Below are positions 7,212 through 15,399 of a DNA stretch of 64,000 nucleotides, one piece after another; positions within the stretch are counted from its first letter, which is position 1; each line of letters begins with the position of its first letter. The notes under the pieces were generated by a model. The model worked only from the letters and a program-made list of their open reading frames with translations. It was not told the DNA's origin and searched no databases. This stretch comes from Palsa-504 sp963834685 (GTDB lineage: Bacteria; Actinomycetota; Actinomycetes; Streptosporangiales; Streptosporangiaceae). The stretch is from assembly GCA_963834685.1 (NCBI GenBank), contig CAWICW010000007.1, forward strand, positions 144,710 to 208,709, in the 5' to 3' direction. Position numbers and translations under genes: made by a program.

Positions 7212-8678
7212 TCAGTCCTCGAAGCCGACCCAGTGGGCGGCCTTCTCGACGCGGCCGCTTCGGACGGCGCGGGTCAGCTTGCCGGCCATCCAGTCGAACT
7301 CGGCCATCGGCACGGTCTCGCCGCCCAGGCCGGCCATGAAACTGGTGAGCAGCGGGCGCTCGCCGGTCATCTGGTACAGCGCGGTGGTCACGTCCAGGGA
7401 CAAGATGCCGCCGTAGCTGGCCCCGCCCAGGCCCAGGTTGGTCTCCACCACCCCGACCGCCTTGACCCCGCGCAGCGCGGCCCGAAGGTCCTCGCTCGGG
7501 AACGGCCGGATCCACAGCAGCCGGGCCATGCCGATCTTGACCCCCTGCGCCCGCAGCCGGCTGACCGCGGCCCGGCAGGTGACGGCGTGGCCGCCGGAGA
7601 TCACGATCGCGATCTCGGCGTCATCCAGCAGGTAGGACTCGACGAAGTGCGGGTAGGCCCGGCCGAAGACCCGGGCAAACTCGTCGGTCTTCTCCCGGAT
7701 GACCGGGATCGCGTCCTCCATGGCCCGGGCCCGCTCGAGCTGGAGCGGCGGGCCCTGCTGGGGGTGGATCTGCGGGCCGTGCGACACCGGCCGCCGCGGG
7801 TCCAGCGGGAACGGCAGCTGGTAGGGCGGCAGGTACCCGTCGACCTGCTCGATCGACGGCATCTCCACCTCACCCGCGATGTGCGAGACGAAGTACCCGT
7901 CCTGCGCCACCATCTGCGGCAGCAGCACCCGCGGGTCCTCGCCGATCGCGTAGGCGATCAGCGACTTGTCGAACACCTCCTGCGGGGTGGCCGCCCAGCC
8001 GAGCAGCCAGCCCATGTCCCTGGTGCACAGCGCGTCGGTGTGCTCGGAGCCGAAGTCGCCTGGCGGGTCCAGGGTACGGTCGGCGATCGCCATCTGGATC
8101 GGGATGCGTGCCCCGGAGATGATCGAGTACATCTCGTACCCGTAGGTGACACCGACGCCGGACGACCCGGTGTAGGCCCGGGCGCCGCACGACCCGGCGC
8201 CGAACGCGGCGGAGAACTGCGAGTGCTCGCCGTCGGCATGGATGTACTCGGCGTCCAGGATCCCGTCCGCGATGAACTGCGCGAGGTTCATCATGATCGC
8301 CGTGTACGGCCGGATGGGGTAGGCCGTGATCACGTCCACGTTCGCGAACAGCGCCGCGTACGCGGCGGCCGCGCAGCCGTTCTGGCGCACCCGCGTCCCG
8401 GCCAGGGCGCGCAGGAAGCTGATTCCCTCCGGGGTCCGGACGCCGGCCTGGAGCCGGGGCTCTACTCTCCCGCTCGCTCTGTTCTCCCGTTCGCCTCCGG
8501 GCCTCCGCGAATAGCTTGCGCACCTCCCCATTCCCCCTTCACTGGCACCGCCTTCCCTCCTCGCTCGTTCCTCGCTCGTCAGTCCAGGCGGTGCCGCGCC
8601 CTTTGGCTCACGGGTGGGTCGCTCCTCAATCCAGGCAGCGTCGGCGCCCTTTGGCTCGCGGGCAGCTAGCTCGCTCAT
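7212..8678 (-). CDS. 2-oxoacid:acceptor oxidoreductase, alpha subunit; start uncertain
   Basis: The recognisable alpha domain begins near NGCAAAAYAALFANVDVIT, about 96 residues into the longest frame, so GTG 8390 is a plausible start giving 392 residues. The substrate loop reads AYPIRPYTAIM, where pyruvate enzymes normally have PITP. It is followed by HADGEHSQFSAAFGAGSCG, the conserved switch region DPPGDFGSEHTDALCTRDMGW and a C-terminal transketolase-like domain (VVETNLGLGGASYGG). The 96-residue lead is Arg/Glu-rich, carries a duplicated REPKGA segment and overlaps DNA repeats; it is probably not ancestral. Alpha binds the substrate at the interface with beta. Confidence 0.85.
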   Translation of the reverse strand: MSELAAREPKGADAAWIEERPTREPKGAAPPGLTSEERARREGGASEGGMGRCASYSRRPGGERENRASGRVEPRLQAGVRTPEGISFLRALAGTRVRQNGCAAAAYAALFANVDVITAYPIRPYTAIMMNLAQFIADGILDAEYIHADGEHSQFSAAFGAGSCGARAYTGSSGVGVTYGYEMYSIISGARIPIQMAIADRTLDPPGDFGSEHTDALCTRDMGWLLGWAATPQEVFDKSLIAYAIGEDPRVLLPQMVAQDGYFVSHIAGEVEMPSIEQVDGYLPPYQLPFPLDPRRPVSHGPQIHPQQGPPLQLERARAMEDAIPVIREKTDEFARVFGRAYPHFVESYLLDDAEIAIVISGGHAVTCRAAVSRLRAQGVKIGMARLLWIRPFPSEDLRAALRGVKAVGVVETNLGLGGASYGGILSLDVTTALYQMTGERPLLTSFMAGLGGETVPMAEFDWMAGKLTRAVRSGRVEKAAHWVGFED

Positions 8679-8859
8679 GGCATCACACCCTGCCTGTTCG
8701 GATCACGCGGTTCGCATGCACGCACCTCATGGCGTGAAACCTTGTCCGTTCGGATCACGCGGTTCGCATGCACGCTCCTCATGGCATCACACCCTGCCTG
8801 TTCGGATCACGCGGTTCGCATGCACGCTCCTCATGGCGTGAAACCTTGTCCGTTCGGAT
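8675..8859. repeat. 52-bp tandem repeats (A-B-A-B) carrying the stop/start junction
   Basis: Units start at 8675, 8727, 8779 and 8831 (the last 29 bp long). Units 1 and 3 are one variant, 2 and 4 another, so the array looks like a doubled 104-bp block. Every unit begins TCATGG, which is ATGA on the minus strand. In unit 4 this gives the TGA of the flavoprotein gene, and in unit 1 the ATG of the longest alpha frame. Units share GTTCGGATCACGCGGTTCGC. Confidence 0.9.
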
Positions 8860-10729
8860 GAATTGAATTTGAATTTGATCTTGCCGCGTCGTATTCGGCG
8901 ATCGCGTCCTCGATGAGCTGGCGGGTGAACGGCTCCTGCTCGGCGTGCGCGCCGTCGTACGGGGCGAAGGCGGTCTCCATCCGCACCACCGCGTCGGGCT
9001 CGTCGAAGTCCATCTCCGGGACCTTCTCCAGGCAGCCGGTCGGGCATTCCTGCACGCAGACCAGGCACCCCTTGCAGTAGTGGGTGCGGATCGAGTAGTG
9101 GCCGTTCTGCCGGGTATCGCGCAGCACGCTGACGTCCGGGCACACGAGGTAGCAGTTGTCGCAGCCGTTGCAGACGCCGCAGCTCATGCAGCGGTCCGCC
9201 TCGGCCAGGGCCTGCTCGCGGCTGTAGGCCAGGGTCACCTCGGTCACCTGGCTCGCGCGGCGGGTCCCGGCCGGGGTCAGCCGGGCCTCGGTGCGCGGCG
9301 CGGGCCGGAAGTAGGCGGGGTTGAGCTTCTCGTACGGCATGACCTCAACCGGATCGTCGGGCCGCAGCGGCTCGGCCGACAGCACGCGGTCGATGTCGCG
9401 GGCGGCGCGCTTGCCGTCGCCCAGCGCGTCCACCACCATCGACGGGCCGCGCATCACGTCGCCGCCCGCGAAGATCCGGCCGCTGCGGTGCGGGATGCGC
9501 CCGTACTCATCGGCCCGGATCAGCCCGCGTTCGGTGGCCTGCGCCGGCAGCCAGTCCAGGACCTGAACCTGGCCGATGGCGACCAGAATCGTGTCGCACG
9601 CCACCTCGGTCTCGGTGCCGGGGGTGATCTCCGGCCGGACGGCGCCGTTCTCGTCCCTGGCCAGGCGCGCGCCGGCCAGCACGGCGCCGCGGACGTTGCC
9701 GTCGGCGTCGGTGAGCACCCGGGCCAGCGCGCGGTTCGGCCGGAACCCGACGCCCTCCTCCCGGGCCTGGGCCAGGTCCTCGGGCTGGATGAGCAGTTCG
9801 GGTTCGGCCTCCAGGGACACGATGGTCGCCTCGCCGCCGCCCAGCCTGATCGCCGAGCGGGCCGCGTCGCAGGCGGTGTTGCCGCCGCCGATGACCAGCA
9901 CGTCGCGGCCGATCGTGACCGGGCGGCCGAGCCCGGTCTCGCGGAGGAACTCCAGCGCGCCGATGACGCCGCGGGCCTGCGCCCCGTCGACGTCCAGGCG
10001 CCGCCCGACGTCCTGGCCGAGGGCCAGGAACACCGCCTCGTACTGGCCGGCCAGCTCATCCAGGCCCGGCCCGCCGGGCCCGCCGACCCGGACGCCGCAG
10101 CGGATCTCGATGCCGCCCAGGTCGAGGAGCTTGGCGAGCTCCGCCTCCAGGACGTCCTCGGGGAGGTGCCAGGCCGGGATGCCGGCCCGCAGCATCCCGC
10201 CCGGCCGGCCGAGGGCCTCGAACACGACGCTGGCGTAGCCGCGGCGGCGCAGGTGGTAGGCGCAGGCCAGACCGCCGGGCCCGGAGCCCGCGACCGCGAC
10301 GGTCCGGCCGTTCAGCGGCGGGAGGTCCTGGGCCACGGGGTTCTCGGCCAGGTTCAGGCCGAAGTCGCCGAGGAATCGCTCCACGCCGCGGATGCCGATC
10401 GGCTCGTCGTGCGCGGCGCGGTTGCAGGCCGTCTCGCACGGGTGGTAGCAGACCCGGCCGGTGACCGACGGCATCGGGTTGTCCTGCATGATCGTCAGGT
10501 AGCCGTCCAGGTAGCGGTCGTGCTTGACGTAGTCCAGGTACTTCTGGATCTGCTCGCCGGTGGGGCAGGCGTGGTTGCACGGCGGCGTCTTGTCCTTGTA
10601 GACCGGCCGGAAGAAGCGGAAGTTGCCGGTGGGAAACAGCCGCTGGCCGTCCTTCTCCGTCGGCGGCGGCGTGACGCCCGCGATGGGCAGCCTCAGGTGT
10701 TCGGGGACGTGGGTCCCGCGCACGGACAT
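8831..10729 (-). CDS. GltD-like NAD(P)/FAD flavoprotein fused to a double [4Fe-4S] ferredoxin domain
   Basis: 632 residues from ATG 10729, with GAGGAGGG upstream. Layout: N-terminal cluster domain (Cys51, 55, 94, 98, 102); FAD Rossmann motif GSGPGG at 148-153; NAD(P) motif IGGGNTACD at 280-288; AGGDVMRGPS at 421-430; then a ferredoxin tail with two Cys groups (514-530 and 552-566, CMSCGVC and CKGCLVC). It probably carries electrons between the alpha/beta enzyme and NAD(P), replacing separate delta and epsilon subunits. Phenylglyoxylate dehydrogenase uses a comparable GltD-like subunit. The last residues (SNSNSIHPNGQGFTP) are encoded partly in the tandem repeats. Confidence 0.88.
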   Translation of the reverse strand: MSVRGTHVPEHLRLPIAGVTPPPTEKDGQRLFPTGNFRFFRPVYKDKTPPCNHACPTGEQIQKYLDYVKHDRYLDGYLTIMQDNPMPSVTGRVCYHPCETACNRAAHDEPIGIRGVERFLGDFGLNLAENPVAQDLPPLNGRTVAVAGSGPGGLACAYHLRRRGYASVVFEALGRPGGMLRAGIPAWHLPEDVLEAELAKLLDLGGIEIRCGVRVGGPGGPGLDELAGQYEAVFLALGQDVGRRLDVDGAQARGVIGALEFLRETGLGRPVTIGRDVLVIGGGNTACDAARSAIRLGGGEATIVSLEAEPELLIQPEDLAQAREEGVGFRPNRALARVLTDADGNVRGAVLAGARLARDENGAVRPEITPGTETEVACDTILVAIGQVQVLDWLPAQATERGLIRADEYGRIPHRSGRIFAGGDVMRGPSMVVDALGDGKRAARDIDRVLSAEPLRPDDPVEVMPYEKLNPAYFRPAPRTEARLTPAGTRRASQVTEVTLAYSREQALAEADRCMSCGVCNGCDNCYLVCPDVSVLRDTRQNGHYSIRTHYCKGCLVCVQECPTGCLEKVPEMDFDEPDAVVRMETAFAPYDGAHAEQEPFTRQLIEDAIAEYDAARSNSNSIHPNGQGFTP

Positions 10730-11409
10730 GAGCCCTCCTCGGCGGATAAGGGGACGGCGGCGTACTGGATGACCGTGTGCTGCCCGGCGCCGCGGAGCAT
10801 GGCCTCGCGGTCGGCCACCACCGCGGCCACGGCGTCGACGGGCAGGTCGCCGGCCGCCGCCACCAGGGCTCCGATCAGCGGGGCCGCGATGCCCCGCCCG
10901 ATGGCCAGCCGCTCCACCGCGCCCTCGGTGGACATCCGGTCGAAGGCCAGCTCGGACAGGTCGCGGACGAACATCCACGGGCTGCTGCCGCGCTGCTCGG
11001 CCAGCCCGGTGGCGTCCACCACGACCAGCTTGCCCAGCTTGGCCAGCATGTGCGGGGGCAGGAACTTCAGCAGGTACTGCGGCTCGCGGGCCGAGTTGAT
11101 GACGAGCACGCCCTGGCCGTCCGGCGTGCCGCGGAAGAAGTTGACCGCCTTGATGATCGTTTCCTCGACCAGCACCACCCAGTCCGGGTGCGGGTTCTCA
11201 TACACGAAGCGGTCGAGGATCGGGGTGTCGGCGAACCGCGCGTACCGGCGGACCAGGCAGTTGGTCCGGTCGGGGTCGTCCACGTAGTCGCTGACGTTCT
11301 CCGCGTGGTAGCCCAGCCCGCGGGCGGCGGTGGCGATGCAGGTGGAGACGTCGCGCGCCTCTTTATCCATGATGATCCCGCGGGACCAGACGGTGAGCTC
11401 ATGATGCAC
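10693..11409 (-). CDS. 2-oxoacid:acceptor oxidoreductase, gamma subunit
   Basis: 238 residues from GTG 11409, eight bases after GGGAGGG. Upstream in-frame sequence to 11463 lacks a ribosome site. The start HHELTVWSRGIIMDKEARD aligns with the gamma pattern, but the usual GRGGQG loop is degenerate. Later parts (PHPDWVVLVEETIIKAVNF, GVLVINSAREPQYLLKFLP, GKLVVVDATGLAEQ) fit the POR gamma domain. It is the first gene of the operon and overlaps the flavoprotein gene by 37 bases, so expression is coupled. Confidence 0.82.
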   Translation of the reverse strand: MHHELTVWSRGIIMDKEARDVSTCIATAARGLGYHAENVSDYVDDPDRTNCLVRRYARFADTPILDRFVYENPHPDWVVLVEETIIKAVNFFRGTPDGQGVLVINSAREPQYLLKFLPPHMLAKLGKLVVVDATGLAEQRGSSPWMFVRDLSELAFDRMSTEGAVERLAIGRGIAAPLIGALVAAAGDLPVDAVAAVVADREAMLRGAGQHTVIQYAAVPLSAEEGSCPCAGPTSPNT

Positions 11410-11424
11410 CGGCGCTCGCCCTCC

Positions 11425-11460
11425 CGGATTGTATACCGTGGGCAGGATACGATCATCGTA
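11425..11460 (-). promoter_or_regulatory. Candidate oxidoreductase operon promoter and operator
   Basis: Upstream of GTG 11409 on the minus strand lies TATACAAT, usable as a -10 box and embedded in the palindrome GTATAC. About 17 bp further upstream is a perfect dyad TACGAT-N-ATCGTA (11448-11460). Short AT-rich dyads over promoters are typical of FCD GntR operators, and the GntR gene at 4649 is the nearest candidate regulator. No second copy was noticed at the GntR gene. Confidence 0.45.
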
Positions 11461-11525
11461 CACCGACGGCCCGGTGCGTCAAGGGTGCGAGAAACGCCAG
11501 GGAAGCCCGGGAGATTCCGCCGCGT

Positions 11526-11543
11526 AGAGTTACCGTTAACTCT
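11526..11543. promoter_or_regulatory. Perfect dyad in divergent intergenic region
   Basis: AGAGTTA-CCGT-TAACTCT, seven-base arms with a four-base spacer. It lies between the oxidoreductase operon and the divergent membrane protein gene. It could be an operator for either side; no T-run follows, so it is unlikely to be a terminator. Confidence 0.4.
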
Positions 11544-11764
11544 CCGTGAGTAAACGAGCGAAGGCGCGACTTGCCGTATCGGACGGAATGCACCATAAGG
11601 ACGGCTGCTGAGCAGTAGCGTGAGACTTCGATCGAGGGCCCTGCCGCTGAATGATCCAAGTAGGTAGCAGAGTGTCTGGTTTGTCGCGATGATGCTTCTG
11701 AGCGTTTGATGCAGCACTGTGATCATTGACCTGCTGTACGACAGACAGGGGAGTGACCCGGTAT

Positions 11765-13858
11765 ATGAGTAACGGCTCGTCGGCTCATGACGGCGATGGA
11801 TGGTCATCCGCGCAGCGTCCCTACCGGGATGACGCCATGAGCGGCCCGGGCCCGTACGGGCCGGGGCGACGCAGCGAGCCGCACGAGGTCCCGGGCGGAC
11901 GGCGCGAGGCGTCGTTCGGTCCCGACCTCTCCTGGCCCAACGGCTTCCGGCAACTAGACCCGGAGTCCCAGCGCCTGCTGGAGTCCGGCTACGGCCGCGG
12001 GGCCTATGAGCACGCCGACCCCGGTTACGGGACCGACGGCCGCGGGTCCGGCTACCGGGCGTCGGCCATGGACGACTACGGGGATCCGGGCTACTCCGAT
12101 CCCGCCTACGACGGGCCCCGCGGCGGGTCCGGCGGCCGCGGGTGGCCGGGCGACAACCGGGGCTCGCGGGCACCAGGCGGCTCGCCGGTCTCCGACGGCT
12201 CCGGCTACGGCAGCGTGCCCGGGTACCACGTCCCGGACTACCGCGGCCCGGCCCGGCCCGACCTCGGCGGCTACCAGCAGGGTTACTCGGCGCCCGGCAT
12301 CTACCCGGTGACCGGTGCCCAGGAGGCGCTCCCCGTGACCGGTCCGCAGCCGATCGCGGACTCCTGGTCCGGCCGTGACCCCGGTTCCGCGCGGTCCGGC
12401 CGGCAGGCCTATCCCGAGCAGCGGCAAGACCGCCCGCGGCTGGACGATCCGCGCGGCAGCAGTGCCCGCCCCGACAGCCCGCCCGCGTCCGATCCGCGCC
12501 TGGAGGGCATGCGCTACGACGAGATCCGCTACGAGGAGCCCTTCCCCGGCGGCCCCGGCTACGACGAGCCGCTCGACGATGATGCGTGGGTCGCGGAACT
12601 GCGCCGCAGCGCGCCTGCGTACCCCCAGCCTCCCGGCGGCCCGTCCGGCGGGGACCAGCGGCGCGGCGACCCGCGCAGCCCCGGCTACGGCCAGCAGCCC
12701 GGGCTGAGCCAGCCGGGCTTGGGCCAGCCGGGGCCGGGCCAGCCGGGCTGGGGCCAGCAGTCCGGGCTGGGCCAGCCGGGCGGCTACCCGCAGGCGTTCG
12801 GTTACGGCCAGGGCCGGGATGACCGGGGCGGCCCCGCTCCGCGCGGCCCGCAGATGAGCGCCGGGCTGCCGACCGCCCCACGCCCCCCCGCGGCTCCGCA
12901 GGACCGCGCGTTCCAGGGCGACGCCTACTACGGCGCCCCGACGGCGCAGGTCGGGGTGCTCACCCCGCCCGCGATCAGGCGCCTGGAGGACCCGCTGGAC
13001 ACCGGTCCCCAGCCGGTGGCGCTGCCCGCCGCGCCGGGCACCGCCGAGGGCCTTGCCCCGCAGCTACGGCCGGGTCACGGCCTGGACGGACCGGAGATCA
13101 CCTCGTCCTGGCCCGCCCAGCCCCAGCTCGATGACCCGGAATCCTTCGAGGACTTCTGGGCCGAAGACGACAACGATGCCGAATACGATGGCCTGTTCCC
13201 CGGGGAGGACCCCGACTACGACCCGCGACGCAAGAACAGCACCCGGACCAAGGCCGACGGCCGGCGCACCGGCCGCCGCCGGGGGCGCAGCAACGATCAC
13301 CGCCTCTGGCTGGCCCTGCTCGGCGTGCTGATCGCGGCCGCGGCGGCGATCTTCGGCATCTTGAAGTTCGAGTTCCCGTCGCACAGCGGCCCCACGCACC
13401 ACATGGCGACCCCGGCCCGGATCGGCAGCTACGTGCGCACCGTGGACATGGAGAAGGAGACCAAGGTTAACGAGCTGCGCGCCGAGGTCATCAAGATGAG
13501 CTCCGGCCAGGCCAGCAACGTCGTCTCCGCCGTCTACGAATCCGGGAACTCCGCCGCCGGGAACACCGAGCAGATCGTCATGTTCATCGGCGGCCACCTG
13601 GCCAACGCGGCGCCCGCCAGCTCGATCGCCAGCTTCACCCAGAAGTTCGCCGGGGCCACCGTGGTCAGCGCCGGCTCCCTGGGCGGTAAGGCGGCCTGCG
13701 TCGAGGAAGCGCCCGGCACCTCGGACTCGGTGGCCATGTGCGTCTGGTTCGACAACGACAGCTTCGGCGAGATCGTCTCGCCCACGATGAACGCCAACGC
13801 GCTGTCCGGCGTGATGCGCACCATGCGCCCGTCGCTGGAGCAGGTGGTCCCGAAGTAG
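11765..13858 (+). CDS. Single-pass membrane protein with long disordered Gly/Pro/Gln-rich cytoplasmic tail
   Basis: 697 residues from ATG 11765; GTG 11753 is in frame but too close to the AGGGGAG site. Residues 1 to about 500 are low-complexity (Gly, Pro, Tyr, Asp, Arg), including GQPG-type repeats near 315-345 (LGQPGPGQPGWGQQ). A basic patch TGRRRGRSNDHR precedes one helix LWLALLGVLIAAAAAIFGIL near 520-540. The outer domain of about 155 residues has SGQASNVVSAVYESG and ACVEEAPGTSDSVAMCVW, whose two Cys may pair. No catalytic motif is seen. It resembles actinobacterial proteins of unknown function with disordered tails. Confidence 0.8.
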   Translation: MSNGSSAHDGDGWSSAQRPYRDDAMSGPGPYGPGRRSEPHEVPGGRREASFGPDLSWPNGFRQLDPESQRLLESGYGRGAYEHADPGYGTDGRGSGYRASAMDDYGDPGYSDPAYDGPRGGSGGRGWPGDNRGSRAPGGSPVSDGSGYGSVPGYHVPDYRGPARPDLGGYQQGYSAPGIYPVTGAQEALPVTGPQPIADSWSGRDPGSARSGRQAYPEQRQDRPRLDDPRGSSARPDSPPASDPRLEGMRYDEIRYEEPFPGGPGYDEPLDDDAWVAELRRSAPAYPQPPGGPSGGDQRRGDPRSPGYGQQPGLSQPGLGQPGPGQPGWGQQSGLGQPGGYPQAFGYGQGRDDRGGPAPRGPQMSAGLPTAPRPPAAPQDRAFQGDAYYGAPTAQVGVLTPPAIRRLEDPLDTGPQPVALPAAPGTAEGLAPQLRPGHGLDGPEITSSWPAQPQLDDPESFEDFWAEDDNDAEYDGLFPGEDPDYDPRRKNSTRTKADGRRTGRRRGRSNDHRLWLALLGVLIAAAAAIFGILKFEFPSHSGPTHHMATPARIGSYVRTVDMEKETKVNELRAEVIKMSSGQASNVVSAVYESGNSAAGNTEQIVMFIGGHLANAAPASSIASFTQKFAGATVVSAGSLGGKAACVEEAPGTSDSVAMCVWFDNDSFGEIVSPTMNANALSGVMRTMRPSLEQVVPK

Positions 13859-13871
13859 GACCCGCCGCGGT

Positions 13872-15059
13872 TCAGCTCCGTGGCTTGGACCGCTTGCGTA
13901 CCGACAAGCGCATCACGGTGAGCATGATGGCCAGGCCCAGCGCGATCAGGCCCACCACCTGAGCGGTGAAGACCGGCGTGCCGAGCGAAACCGGCGACGC
14001 CTCGGAGACCGGCGCGGTGCTCCGCTTGGTCGGCTGCGCCGCGGCGGCCGTAGGGTCAGGGCTCGCATCGCGCGACGGGCCGATCGTCGGGAACAGGCCG
14101 GCCGCGTTGCCCGCCCCGACGAACACGCTCGCCTCGCCGTTCAGGGCCGGGATGGGCCCGAGCGGCAGCACGGCCATGTGCGTAGCGTCCGGCGAGGCCT
14201 TGGCCGACTTCTTGGCCGACTTCTTCGCCGACTTCTTGGCCGAGCCCGACGCCGCGGTAACGGCGGTCGTCTCGGCGGCGGCCGGCGGGGTCCACTTGGT
14301 CGTGCTGACCACGCTGGCCGTGGCGGTCAGCTTCACCGAACTGACCGCGGTCGCGTTCGACGCGATCGCGATCTGGGCCTTCAGGCTGGTGGCCTTCGTC
14401 GTCACCGAGCTAAGGCTGCACGATGCGGTGCCGTCGTCCTTGGCGCACCCGCTGCTGAACTCAGGCTTCTGGCTCGACGGCTGCGCGGTCAGCGCGACCG
14501 ACACGTCCGAGGCCGATCCGTTCTTGGCCGAGACCTCCACCACGTACCCCGCCGTCTGGCCGTACTCGATGCTCGACTGCGAGCGCTGGACGCTCACGCA
14601 TAGTTCGGGCGGTGCGGTCGTGTCCGTACTGCCGCCGCCGCTGGTGGCCGGGCTCGGGCTGGCGGCGGCGAAAGCGTCGAGTGTCGATGCGGCTGTGCGT
14701 GTGACGGTGGCGGTGGCGGCGCTCGTGGGGGTGGACGTTCCGGAAGCGGATGTCGAGGGCGACGGCGACCTTGTCTTGTCGGGTCTGGCGCTGGCCGGCG
14801 GCGGCAACACGGTCGGCGGAGTACTGGCCGCGGTGGTGTGGCTCGCGGATGGACTGCTTGAACTCGTCGAGGGTGACGGCGAGGGCGACGGCGATGGCGA
14901 GGGGGTCGGGGTACTCGAGGCAGGCAGTGCCTGGCACACCGTGTCCGTACTGGCTGTCGTCGCCAGGGGGGCCGCTTGCGCGTTGCCCAGCACGCCCAGG
15001 GTAAAGAAGCTCCCGCTCAGCAAGGTGACTGCCGCTACTCTTACGTGCGCGAAACGCAT
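13872..15059 (-). CDS. Secreted Pro/Ser/Thr-rich surface protein with C-terminal membrane anchor
   Basis: 395 residues from ATG 15059. A signal peptide (RVAAVTLLSGSFFTLGVLGNAQAA) is followed by a wall-spanning Ser/Pro/Thr stretch (SPSPSPSPSPSTSSSS), a beta-rich domain containing the Cys-bearing ELCVSVQRSQSSIEYG and SSGCAKDDGTASCSL, a KKSA triple repeat, and a C-terminal helix (VVGLIALGLAIMLTVM) with tail RLSVRKRSKPRS. The end looks like a sorting tail, but no LPXTG is present. It converges on the membrane protein gene with only 13 bases between stops. Proximity to the sortase suggests wall attachment, which is unproven. Confidence 0.82.
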   Translation of the reverse strand: MRFAHVRVAAVTLLSGSFFTLGVLGNAQAAPLATTASTDTVCQALPASSTPTPSPSPSPSPSPSTSSSSPSASHTTAASTPPTVLPPPASARPDKTRSPSPSTSASGTSTPTSAATATVTRTAASTLDAFAAASPSPATSGGGSTDTTAPPELCVSVQRSQSSIEYGQTAGYVVEVSAKNGSASDVSVALTAQPSSQKPEFSSGCAKDDGTASCSLSSVTTKATSLKAQIAIASNATAVSSVKLTATASVVSTTKWTPPAAAETTAVTAASGSAKKSAKKSAKKSAKASPDATHMAVLPLGPIPALNGEASVFVGAGNAAGLFPTIGPSRDASPDPTAAAAQPTKRSTAPVSEASPVSLGTPVFTAQVVGLIALGLAIMLTVMRLSVRKRSKPRS

Positions 15060-15362
15060 AAGAATCGCCTGTCTACGCTGCTCGTCAGGGTTACCGTCTG
15101 CTCTTCGTGATTCGGAGGCGACTAGGGGACCGGATGGGTATGCGTACTCATTTCCCCTAACAGGCTACATATGCATCACCCGTCCTCCGAATCACCGCCC
15201 GCAGCCCCGGTCCCCGGCGGCCCGGGGCTGTATTTACCCGTCTCATCACGGATCTGACGGCTCGCGGACCGGATCGGTTCCGTGACGCACGTGACGGCCA
15301 TGGATTAGTTCCGTGTCGTTTCTGTTGCGGACGGTAGTACCGGGGACGCAACTGAGCGTTTC

Positions 15363-15396
15363 GGTTGATACGGGCCCGGCTCGTGTGCTCTGCTGT
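15363..15396 (+). promoter_or_regulatory. Promoter-like element shared with the DUF4397 gene (copy 1)
   Basis: GGTTGA (15363-15368), 15 bp, then TGTGCTCTGCTGT (15384-15396). The same two blocks with the same 15-bp gap recur at 16566-16599. Here the element ends three bases before ATG 15400, so it would drive a leaderless sortase mRNA or lie just ahead of the true start. Confidence 0.6.
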
Positions 15397-15399
15397 CCC

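Noticed and set aside
5598..8669. A 1023-residue plus-strand open frame across the oxidoreductase operon
   Set aside because: It is the antisense of the beta and alpha subunit genes, with Arg/Gly/His-rich composition and no family features; open only because of GC-rich codon bias.
8675..8859. 52-bp array as a CRISPR
   Set aside because: No unique spacers; units are directly abutting and tied to the stop/start junction.
8945..11287. A 780-residue plus-strand open frame
   Set aside because: Antisense to the GltD-like flavoprotein and gamma genes, whose motifs (FAD, NAD and Cys clusters) are unambiguous.
11067..12881. A 604-residue minus-strand Arg/Ser-rich frame
   Set aside because: Runs antisense through the disordered-tail gene and the gamma gene; composition is typical of a shadow.
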